DNA of 64,000 nt from Ypsolopha sequella (Eukaryota; Arthropoda; Insecta; Lepidoptera; Ypsolophidae). The notes under the pieces were generated by a model. That model made no database searches and was not told where the DNA came from. It saw only the letters and a program-made list of their open reading frames with translations. Location: assembly GCA_934047225.1 (NCBI GenBank), contig OW203993.1, positions 25,372,069 through 25,436,068 of the forward strand, read 5' to 3'. Position 1 is the first letter of the stretch; every line of letters starts with the position of its first letter. Both the position numbers and the translations under genes were made by a program. Of the stretch, positions 1 to 8,609 are shown in pieces.

Positions 1-720
1 TCATTTTACTATATGCAATATGTTGCACTTCACTTCATGCTACCATCGCTGTCTGGTTGGGAAAAGTAATCCCAAATTATTGATGTTTACCTCTTTTCAA
101 GCACATATGTGACATAGGAACCCTGATTTAATTTATCGGCAAAAATAAAATACTTTTCTCACAACACCAACAAAAGGCAACTTAGGCAGTTCACTAACAA
201 GCCCTCACACGCGTTCGTATTTGCAAGTTGCAACTCGTTCAGTCAGACTTTCCATTCGCGTCGCAGTTCGCACTCGCAAGCACGCGTTTTCTGATTTGTT
301 CGACCCAGTGTAGCGGCGGCGAGCGGATCAAATCGCTTTAACCCAACCTTTAAATTGATTTGAATCGTTTGAGCGTTAAATCGATTTGAATCGTTTGAGC
401 GTCAAATCGATTTGGTAAATCTATTTAAACATCACTACGCCTAACATGCCATCTCTTTATTGCGCGTTGAATTTGTATAAGGCTATCCTGCTGTCAAATT
501 CATGTTAGTGTGTGACATTAGACAAGACGGACTGACGAACTTCTTATTCAGTATCTCTATACTCTATGGTCTGACTGACGATTAATTAAACTGAACGCAG
601 CCTTCCCTATCAATCAAAATAAATAAATACAAACAAAATATACGAAAATGCGAAATCCCAAGTTTTTTTTACAATACCCCATTTTCTTTCAGTAAAATAA
701 TCCAAATAAATCCTGTATTT
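1..720. other. 5' flank of the zinc-finger gene
   Basis: No gene is seen here. At about 350-415 a 26-bp unit containing GATTTGAATCGTTTGAGCG occurs twice in tandem. About 40 bp at 432-471 resemble the centre of the foldback elements at 39681 and 48415 (shared CTAACATGCCATCTCTTT). A TTTTCTTTCAG at 682-692 could be a splice acceptor for a 5' UTR exon. TCAGT initiator-like words occur near 239 and 548, but no promoter can be fixed. Confidence 0.4.
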
Positions 721-793
721 TGTGGTGTTTACAAACATATTATGCACAATGAAAACTGGACTCTTGTACGGCATTGTCGCTAGCTCAAAAACC

Positions 794-1501
794 ATGGTTC
801 GCTGCGTTTTCTGCGGCGTCCACATTCCAAAGCCTTCGAAATGTATCGAACAGCACACAAACGGATCTAAGCACAAAGAAAATATAGCACTAATGGCCGA
901 AAACGGCATAAGTTCCGACGACGACACTCTGTACTGCAAGCCTTGCCATACTGCACTCTCCGATACAGAATCCGTTTCGAAACATGTCGATAATGAAGAT
1001 CATGCGAACTGGATGGCCGCCGTGGAGGATCTTGTAGATGGTGAATTCATCAAGTTCGACGAATATCTAACCTCTCCCATAGATAAAGAAGAGATCTACT
1101 GTGAAGTCTGCAAGTCATTCTTAACTTGCACTTTGTTGTCCCTCGAAGAACATGTGAACGGGTTCAATCACAGAGCAAACCTCGCCGATAAACTCAAGCC
1201 CCTCAATGGAATCTTCTCGGTTTCAAATGAGGATGAACTTTGGTGTAAAGTTTGTGATTTGTACATCGAAAACACTGTCCAGGGTGTATTAGATCATATT
1301 GATGATGAGGAGTCCCATTGGGATTGGTTTGCCGACATTGAGGATTTAAATGTGAACCAAGATGTCTCAATACAAGAATACCTGGCTAATGAACACTACG
1401 ATAAAGCTTTTTGCAACAAATGTAACTTGGCAATCCCATGTGATCTGCAGAGTATCGAAGAACATGTTCTAAGCGAAACACACTTGATGGAGTTTAACTA
1501 G
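794..1501 (+). CDS. Protein with five tandem U1/matrin-type C2H2 zinc fingers
   Basis: Predicted 235-aa protein of unknown specific function, probably binding nucleic acid in the nucleus because U1/matrin-like fingers usually contact RNA or DNA. Five modules follow the pattern C-x2-C ... H-x5-H: they begin CVFC, CKPC, CEVC, CKVC and CNKC and end in pairs such as HTNGSKH, HVDNEDH and HVLSETH. The fingers are spread evenly through the protein and separated by acidic linkers (SSDDD, DDEESH). I chose the ATG at 794 because its context (ACCATGG) is strong and it lies just before the first finger. An in-frame ATG at 749 would add 15 residues. No intron is needed. The conserved finger pattern across the whole length and the AATAAA 50 bp after the stop support a real gene. 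I do not recognise an orthologue. Confidence 0.8.
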   Translation: MVRCVFCGVHIPKPSKCIEQHTNGSKHKENIALMAENGISSDDDTLYCKPCHTALSDTESVSKHVDNEDHANWMAAVEDLVDGEFIKFDEYLTSPIDKEEIYCEVCKSFLTCTLLSLEEHVNGFNHRANLADKLKPLNGIFSVSNEDELWCKVCDLYIENTVQGVLDHIDDEESHWDWFADIEDLNVNQDVSIQEYLANEHYDKAFCNKCNLAIPCDLQSIEEHVLSETHLMEFN

Positions 1502-1550
1502 AAATTCAATTTAATTAATATAGGGATAACCCAAATCAATAGATCTTGGC

Positions 1551-1556
1551 AATAAA
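1551..1556 (+). promoter_or_regulatory. Polyadenylation signal of the zinc-finger gene
   Basis: A canonical AATAAA lies 50 bp after the stop codon. Further AATAAA words at 1636 and 1892 could be alternative sites. Confidence 0.55.
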
Positions 1557-2180
1557 CATGATGATCGTTCTATCCACCTCTCACTTACACACTTTCTCCG
1601 TCTGTATTTGTACATGGAAATTGACATAGCATTAAAATAAATATATTGTCGATCGCTCAAATACCATATTGTGATGTAATATGTGAGGTGTGCGTTTGGT
1701 CTATGCTGCAAGTACAGCAAGAGAGTGGGCATTTCTATTTCCAAGGTCTATTGATTCAGGTAATAATACATAGTAGCTACAATCTTTATCCCCTTGTCGA
1801 CACTCCGACCGAATTTTTGTTTTTATGGAGCCCAAACTTAGTATGGCAATTGGTTATGAAAGTTTTTACTTTTTCTTGATGTCTGTCTTATAATAAAGTT
1901 CCTCCTTGAAAGGTAAGGTTTAAACACATTTTTTGTCTAGCCGCTGAGCAACTACTGAAGCATAGCAATGGCAGTGGTTTGTAATTGTATGAGTGGACTT
2001 ACTATGGAGATTCTTCCTTTTTTTTTATTCATGCTTTCATTCATTCATTCACACTCAAATTCCGGTTATGATGAGTTAAATGCCATATAAATTTTAACGT
2101 TTAACCTGTTTCCATACAAACATTGAATTTGTCAAACGTAACAATAGTCTTCCATTGTTATGCATTTTGTATTATCCAGG
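1557..2180. other. Intergenic, nothing recognised
   Basis: AT-rich sequence without a convincing ORF or repeat. Beyond the extra AATAAA words it may include alternative 3' UTR of the gene to the left. Confidence 0.4.
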
Positions 2181-2549
2181 TTAAGAGGCCGCTGGAGCAA
2201 TCCTAGTTCATACAAACGAAATACCAAAACCATTTGTAAATCATAGATATTCTTAAAGTAATGTGTATTTATTCTGATTGCATTACAGAATATCTAAGTT
2301 ACCAAATAAATATTAAATAAGAACACTGATTTTAACATGAAATATGAGAAAAATAAGATTCCTGTGGAAAATTTTAATTGCTTAATTTGTCGTCTTTAAA
2401 TCAGTGTCTTTTTAAAATACATATTTGTTAACTTAGATATTCTGTAATGCGATCGTAATAAATACACACCACCTTAAGAATATCTATGATTTACAAATAG
2501 TTTTGGTATTTTGTTTGTATGAACTAGGATTGCTCCGCAGACCTCTTAA
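2181..2549. mobile_element. Foldback MITE with ~120-bp terminal inverted repeats
   Basis: The left arm starts TTAAGAGGCCGCTGGAGC and the right arm, read in reverse, starts TTAAGAGGTCTGCGGAGC. The arms remain nearly identical for about 120 bp, through CATTACAGAATATCTAAGTT. TTAA at both ends could be the target duplication of a piggyBac-like element, but because TTAA is palindromic it could equally belong to the repeats. No coding capacity. Confidence 0.75.
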
Positions 2550-2789
2550 GACAAGAAAAAGTTAGGACGGTTAAAAATCTAAATTCCAACTTTCATTTTT
2601 ATGACTGTTTTCACCTGTACCCTTCAAGTAGGTAATTAAAAAACATGTTGTCAAAAAACACAAACACATTCTTTGGACTCTATCAGCTATTTAAAAATAA
2701 GTATAAACAGAGAAAACTAAGGAATAAAAAAATTGCCATGTATTTACAAATGTCTTATAATTTGTTAAGGAAAATGATAAAAATAAGTA

Positions 2790-2915
2790 CAGTGTTCCCA
2801 GAGTAATAATGCGCATACAAATCTTCGCCACTGTTCGGCAAAGTTCGTATTTCCTTACACTTTCTATAAAAGCAATAAGGTCACGTGGTACGTCCGGTCG
2901 CTCGGCCATATATAT
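2790..2915 (-). repeat. Interspersed repeat copy shared with 39890-40010
   Basis: This reads on the minus strand nearly the same as 39885-40010, both containing GTGGCGAAGATTTGTATGCG and GGAAATACGAACTTTG. A short ORF crosses both copies, but its conservation is explained by the repeat itself and I do not call it a gene. Confidence 0.6.
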
Positions 2916-2949
2916 AGATTTGTATGGGCATTAAGACTGGGAGCACTTA

Positions 2950-3850
2950 CCCCTACCCCCGCAACTTTATTTAACCAGTAAACAGTATCCGAACCATGAT
3001 TGTGCCTGAAGTCTATAGTTAGGTAATCAATTTGTTATTGAGAATCGAATAACTCTCAGGGTTGGATTCAGACCCTCGGAAAATTATTGTCTATGGGAAT
3101 TAAAAATATACTACTTGGCTAAAATTATACTACATTTCGTTTTTCGTCGATTTTTGTTTTGAATTGAAATGAAATTGCCTATTTGTTAGTGAAATTAAAA
3201 AAAAATTACTAACAATATTCATAATTTAATAAAATATTTGTTTACTTAGTTAAGTATTTGTTTTTAAAAAATTTACTGAAAATATTCATCACGCACAGAA
3301 ATTCCCTATATTGTAGGGTAAATGTTAAAAAGCAAAACGTCTCAACCAATAAAACAAGTCGGTCGGCCTGAAGATAAAATTATGGTATTTTTACGTAGTA
3401 TAGTAACATTACGATACTACATGTCATGAAAATATGGTACAAATAGTATATTTATACTACGAAATCCAACCCTGATAACTCTACCGGTTAATGACCTAAT
3501 TTCTAAGCATGAAAACCAGCTGTTTCATATGTTGTATACTTTGTATTTCTTACCATTAATTACTTTTTTTTTTTGGTTGTAAACAATAATCTAAGTAATT
3601 GGAATAAACATTACTGAAACTACAACTTCGCTCAATAAAACTAAACAAATTTTTCCACATAGCAACATGCAAGTACTTACAGATAACTATTTGTTAGAAC
3701 TACCTACCTGTTATATACCTATACTTACTAATTTTTTGACAAATTAGTATCAGCAATGAAGTGGTGAATGTTTATGTTTATTTAGTTTTATATTCCGTAA
3801 GTAAACTACTGTAAAATTATAATACAACACCATTTTTAACAACGGGTATA
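2950..3850. other. AT-rich intergenic, nothing recognised
   Basis: No ORF, long inverted repeat or recognisable transposon was found here by eye. Confidence 0.35.
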
Positions 3851-4500
3851 TTAAATGAAACCATATAATTTACTGATCATACTTAACATCTTTAGAGAAA
3901 AAATCTCTGACTGCATCCTACTTTCAAAACATTTTATGGTTCACCCAGGTCGGCCTTTTTATGGTTCACCCAGGTCGGCCTTTTTATGGTTCACCCAGGT
4001 CGGCCTTTTTATGGTTCACCCAGGTCGGCCTTTTCAGATCCCCTGCACAAGATAAAATTTCACTTGCCCATACAAATATTTAAATACTCATTAAAGCCGA
4101 TTCTGAAGGCTTTAATTTTAGTTTTAGTGCTGTCAAAACTAAATTTTCTTCATGGAAAACTAGTTCTTAATCGTCAAGAATAGAAGCTAAATTACTCTGG
4201 AAAATTTCAAGTTTTGACTTAAAAATCGGCTTTAATGAGTATTTAAATATTTGTATGGGCAAGTGAAATTTTATCTTGTGCAGGGGATCTGAAAAGGCCG
4301 ACCTGGGTGAACCATAAAAAGGCCGACCTGGGTGAACCATAAAAAGGCCGACCTGGGTGAACCATAAAAAGGCCGACCTGGGTGAATCATAAAAAGGCCG
4401 GCCTGGGTGAACCATAAAATGTTTTGAAAGTAGGATGCAGTCAGAGATTTTTTCTCTAAAGATGTTCAGTGTGATCTCTAAAATATGTGGTTTCATTTAA
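3851..4500. repeat. Long palindrome with 25-bp tandem repeats in both arms
   Basis: Left arm 3851-4090 and right arm 4236-4500 are inverted copies. Each arm contains a 25-bp unit (ATGGTTCACCCAGGTCGGCC plus five T): four units at 3936-4035 on the left and five units at about 4294-4417 in reverse on the right. The central 145 bp is a separate short MITE. Confidence 0.85.
4091..4235. mobile_element. TTAAAGCC-type MITE in the palindrome centre
   Basis: Termini TTAAAGCCGATTCTGAAGG and AAATCGGCTTTAA are inverted. The inner part contains TTTTAGTTTTAGTGCTGTC, shared with copies at 4514, 6214 and 54299. Confidence 0.7.
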
Positions 4501-4513
4501 AGATAACCATCTA

Positions 4514-4685
4514 TTAAAGCCAATTCAGAAGGCTTTAATTTTAGTTTTAGTGCTGTCAAAACTTCAAATTTCCTATGGTAATTTAGCTTCTAAAACTAAC
4601 ACTTAAGGACTATTTTGCATTGAAGAAAATTTTGCTTTGACAGCACTAAAACTAAAATTAAAGCCTTCAGAATCGGCTTTATTAA
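4514..4685. mobile_element. TTAAAGCC-type MITE, second copy
   Basis: Terminal repeats of about 55 bp: TTAAAGCCAATTCAGAAGG on the left and CCTTCAGAATCGGCTTTA on the right, with AGTGCTGTCAAA and its complement inside both arms. No ORF. Confidence 0.75.
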
Positions 4686-4980
4686 CAACCAGTGTAGCTA
4701 ACACTAACATTGAAAAACCATTTCTTTGTGTCCCTACTATATCTATGAATTATAAATCTGTGATTTTAGAATGAATAAACCTTGTTATATCTGTTACATC
4801 TGCTGCTTTTATTAACTGCATATTTTTTGACCCAACTGGGTGGAGATTCCAGCAGCTTTCAATATGTAGCAGTGCTTTTTAGGGTTCCGTACCTACGTGA
4901 AAGGTGCCAAACGGGACCCTATTAATCCCTTGTAGGGTTTCTAGTGTTTTATAAAAACAACATTTTATTTTAGACACTTA

Positions 4981-5207
4981 CCCCCGGTTTCTGAAAGGCC
5001 AATCAATGTTAACAGTAGATTAAAAAATAATTATCTGCGGATTAAGCCAGAAAAAGTGGGAATTTTACATTGAAATCAAAAATTTACTAAGTTAATTATT
5101 GATTCATCACTATTCAGACTTCATATATGCTTTATTTTCACCGTTATTTGCGGTTAAAGTTGTTTTAATCTACTGTTAACTTTGATTGGCCTTTCAGAAA
5201 CCGGGGG
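4981..5207. mobile_element. Tourist/Harbinger-like MITE with TTA target duplication
   Basis: Inverted termini CCCCCGGTTTCTGAAAGGCC and its complement GGCCTTTCAGAAACCGGGGG, extending about 49 bp. TTA flanks both ends (4978-4980 and 5208-5210), matching the three-base duplication typical of PIF/Harbinger elements. 227 bp and non-coding. Confidence 0.75.
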
Positions 5208-5450
5208 TTAGTTTTTAATGAGAGAAATTGCACACGCACAGTACCTAACAAACATTGGAAGATGGAACCAGAGAGATCCAGGACCATAGACAAAGTTAAT
5301 TTTTAAATAAAGGTACAAACACACATAGCATAGCAGATTATTTTAACAACTATTATCACACTGTGCTATTACTAAGCCTCCGCTGTCTTTCCATATGTCC
5401 GTCTGTCACAGGGGCCTAGGCCTACAGCTTCAGCCGTAATGTAGGCAGTT

Positions 5451-5620
5451 TTTTTTTTTGGTAGTCCTTTGTTTTTTGCCTTTTGGCCATTAAAACTTTG
5501 CCTTGAAAGACGGGACGGAGAGTCTCCTGTCTGTTGATTTATTTTTTATTTCGATGCTGTGAAGCGCTGTCGGTGGGCAGAGCTGTAGCTGTAGCCTGAG
5601 GGGGCTGTGATATCTGAGGT
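5451..5620 (-). pseudogene. 5'-truncated retrocopy with poly(A) tail
   Basis: On the minus strand a short open stretch ending in ASQHRNKK and a stop is followed by about 90 bp of trailing sequence and a poly(A) tract (T-run at 5451-5459). The insert is flanked by a 15-bp duplication with one mismatch: GTAATGTAGGCAGTT at 5436-5450 and GTATTGTAGGCAGTT at 5621-5635. This is the signature of LINE-driven retroposition. The parent transcript is unknown; it could instead be an unrecognised SINE. Confidence 0.6.
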
Positions 5621-6213
5621 GTATTGTAGGCAGTTGAAATTTTCACAGACTACGTAATACTATGGCCTCTATCTGCAAATAATAACAATTCTAGAAAATT
5701 TATTCCAAAAACCTCGTAAAAGTAGTATTTTTTATGTTATTATGTCCTCCCCATTATCTTGGAAAAAAAAATATGAAAAAAATCATGGTAATTGGTGATT
5801 ACGATTAGACATAAGGATAACAGGAAAAATAAGTGGTAGTACGGAACCATTTGTGCGCGAGTCCGACTCGCATTTAGCCAAATCACAGATAATACAGGCC
5901 AAGTATATTTATTATTAAGTAATATTTATTTAAAGAATTATAATTAAGAGTGTCTAGCGAAAGCTAAAAGTAACTTTACCTAAATTATTTATTTATCATT
6001 TTTCCATACCCGTGTCAGGTAAAGCTCTCAGCTTTAAATCCCTAGATAGACTAAACCTATACACAAAAAGGTATCTTCAGACTGCAACCGAACAGTCAGT
6101 GCACTAACATTTCAAGATATACGAATAAAGCCAAAAGTGTGACATTTCACATTCAGAAACAATGCAATAGATTTTAGGTGCCAGGCCTCATCTAAACTTT
6201 TGAAATCTTTGGA

Positions 6214-7605
6214 TTTTGAAGGCTTTAATTTTAGTTTTAGTGCTGTCAAAACGATTTTTTTTTCATTATTACCTATGAAATTGCCGACATTTTCTTACAG
6301 ATTCATGAGTTCATAATTCCTGTAATTCAAAAGCTATTTCAATGATCTGTTTTTTGTTTGAAAGTTGATTTAAAGGTTTTATATTTACGTATTAAATATT
6401 GTTTTAATTTTCGATTTGATTATAAAAATTAAATCTTCAAAAACGGTTCATCCTAAATGCCATCCATTTCCATGATAAGATTCGTAATAATTCGTAATAA
6501 ATTCAATTCGTAATTAATTTATTACGTAATAAATTCGTTATTGGTGGTCCATATTTGCCTTTACTCTACTGAAAATCGAGTTTCCTTCAAATTCTCTTTA
6601 AAAAAACAGCAATTTCATGTGTAAAAACTAGAGATGAAACGGATAGTGATTTGGCCGGATACCGGGTACCGGATATCCGGCGAGGCACTAGGCCGGATAG
6701 CCGGATATCCGGCGGCCGGATATCCGGCTGAAGATATGCGTTTCGCACTAATTGAGCAAGTCTAAATATTACGCACCAAGGTGCGTGCGGGTGCAAGTGG
6801 GCGAGATTATTCGTGCATTTTTTAAATGAAGATCATTTCTAAATGATCGTATCACAATCATACAAATGCTGGTTGGAAACGCGAAACAATTTCCGATCCT
6901 AACGAAATTTGTAAATATGTATCTTTTGTCTTCTTGGAGTGGTGTATACTGTATATAAATGGACACGAATCTTTAAATGAAACCGCGTAATATACTGTTC
7001 ATACTGAACAAATTTTCCAAAGTAACATATTGAAAAAACAAAATTGAACCTGCCCGCCCAGTGCCCTTTCAAAATTTATAGTAGGTTTTCAAAATGAGTA
7101 AGGAAACACGAAAATATTTTTTCATTTCCACAAGTATGTATCTTTGGAAAAGTTGTTTAGTATGATTTCAGTATGACCATGTGTTTTTATTAAAAGATAC
7201 CTGTTGAGTTACATTCGGTATATTGTGAGAGCAAAAGAAGCTGGTGTAATGTATGAAGAAAAGCAGAAACGTTTATTCCCAACAATTGATGTAAAGCTTG
7301 TCTTTATCTACCATAGCTCAATTCTTATTCACTTTATGTATTAGAATTTAGATTATTCAATCTATTTTGTGATTTAAACGACTTTTTGTATGTTGAGTTA
7401 AGTATCCGGTATCCGGCCGGATACTGACTACTATCCGGCCGGATACCGGATACCAAAAATATGGCCGGATAGGCCGGATACCGGATAGTAACCGGATATC
7501 CGTTTCATCTCTAGTAAAAACCTAATATGAATAAAAATTAAATTACTTTGAAAAATTTCAGTTTTGACATCAGTAAATCTAAAATTAAAGCCATTGGCTT
7601 TAATG
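6214..7605. repeat. TTAAAGCC-type MITE split by an hAT-like insertion
   Basis: The left part (GAAGGCTTTAATTTTAGTTT at about 6219) and the right part (AAAATTAAAGCCATTGGCTT at about 7578) match the two ends of the MITEs at 4514 and 54299. The interior holds about 370 bp of extra sequence and the 885-bp element at 6629-7513. Confidence 0.45.
6629..7513. mobile_element. Non-autonomous hAT-like element with 8-bp target duplication
   Basis: 885 bp with termini TAGAGATGAAACGGATA and TATCCGTTTCATCTCTA. The exact 8-bp duplication GTAAAAAC lies at 6621-6628 and 7514-7521, as expected for hAT transposons. Both ends carry many copies of CCGGATA and its complement, giving subterminal repeats that may be transposase-binding sites. 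No transposase ORF. A second copy is at 20684-21573. Confidence 0.85.
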
Positions 7606-7639
7606 ACCGGAACTTCAAAACATGTTTGCTATACTAGCC

Positions 7640-7830
7640 AGTAAGATTCGTATTTGAATTATAGTCTGGTTCGTATAGGAGAGAAACATTTTTTTTACGG
7701 TTTTGTACTAAAGGATCATTGAACCTCCTGATCACTAACTGAGTCTTTAGTATGAATTCAGGCGTTTGATTAAATTTCACCTTCAAGACACCTTGTATAG
7801 TCAATGTGTACAAACCGGTGGTGAACGAAA
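7640..7830 (-). repeat. Partial CAAGGTGAAATTTAATC-type MITE
   Basis: Contains TGATCACTAACTGAGTCTTTAG and TTAAATTTCACCTT, matching one arm of the complete foldback at 52485-52731. The other arm is lost or too diverged. Confidence 0.5.
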
Positions 7831-7929
7831 CCCCTAGTCTCTGGTACGAACCAGCCAAGTAAATTCAAGACCATAGGCCACAGAGGAAGCTATGAGTTTA
7901 GGCCTCGCTAGCGATGACTGCGTAAAATA

Positions 7930-8362
7930 TTTCTATGGGAAATAGTACAGCGCCCCTAGCGGTTTACGAGAGGAACCAGAATTTCTCATACAAAATATTT
8001 ATATGAGAAATAGTACTAACAGCGCCCCTAGCGGTTTACGAGAGGAACCAGAATTTCTCATACAAAATATTTATATGAGAAATAGTACTAACAGCGCCCC
8101 TAGCGGTTTACGAGAGGAACCAGAATTTCTCATACAAAATATTTATATGAGAAATAGTACTTACAGCGCCCCTAGCGGTTTACGAGAGGAACCAGAATTT
8201 CTCATACAAAATATTTATATGAGAAATAGTACTTACAGCGCCCCTAGCGGTTTACGAGAGGAACCAGAATTTCTCATACAAAATATTTATATGAGAAATA
8301 GTACTTACAGCGCCCCTAGCGGTTTACGAGAGGAACCAGAATTTCTCATACAAAATATTTTA
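7930..8362. repeat. 72-bp minisatellite, six units
   Basis: Five nearly identical 72-bp units begin ATGAGAAATAGTACTAACAG at 8003, preceded by one degenerate unit. Each unit contains a perfect 10-bp inverted repeat (ATTTCTCATA / TATGAGAAAT), so each could form a hairpin. Because 72 is divisible by three, one frame stays open through the array (8003-8374), but this is best explained as an artefact. It begins about 105 bp downstream of the channel gene stop codon. Confidence 0.9.
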
Positions 8363-8466
8363 TGCAGGCGCTAACGAGTATCGAGACCGGAACTTGGTGT
8401 AGGCACCTGGCGAGCGAGAGGCAAATATAACCTGTAGTAGGAGGACAAGGAAAGCAGGGTCTCAAG

Positions 8467-8609
8467 TTAACTTGGCCGGGTTGTACGTTTCCTACAGAAG
8501 ACGTAACAAAATACGACCCGCCAAGGTCTGAGGATCACGAAATATATCAACTCGGCCACGCTGATGATGCTGAAGCCCAGGAATAAGCTGAGAAGGCCTC
8601 CGACTGCAC
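8467..8609 (-). CDS. ppk-like: Channel exon 10: TM2, pore motif and stop
   Basis: Acceptor CTGTTGCAG at 8610-8618, then residues 540-586. It encodes [17 protein letters not shown], the canonical degenerin/ENaC second membrane segment with GxS filter, then a basic cytosolic tail ending RTTRPS and TAA. No AATAAA is seen in the ~105 bp before the minisatellite. Confidence 0.92.

Larger units (their letters stand above)
4877..5880 (-). repeat. AGGGTTCCGT/CCAAGTGCGAGTC lepidopteran repeat, interrupted
   Basis: Reading on the minus strand, the element starts with GGCTAAATGCGAGTCGGACTC near 5875 and ends with GGTACGGAACCCTAAAAA near 4877. It is broken by an insertion at 4925-5365, flanked by CTATTA on both sides, and by another at 5451-5620. 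The same family occurs at 8631, 11735, 15892, 21977, 30480 and 38968. Confidence 0.75.

Noticed and set aside
2691..2909. Possible conserved short gene (also at 39837-40130)
   Set aside because: The similarity covers non-coding parts too and both copies lie in interspersed repeats.
3855..4183. Plus-strand ORFs with repeated HPGRPF-like peptides
   Set aside because: Produced by the 25-bp tandem repeat inside the palindrome; the mirrored arm gives the same peptides on the other strand.
8003..8374. Open 123-codon repeated-peptide ORF
   Set aside because: The 72-bp unit is a multiple of three and stop-free in one frame; no start context, no domain, non-coding minisatellite.
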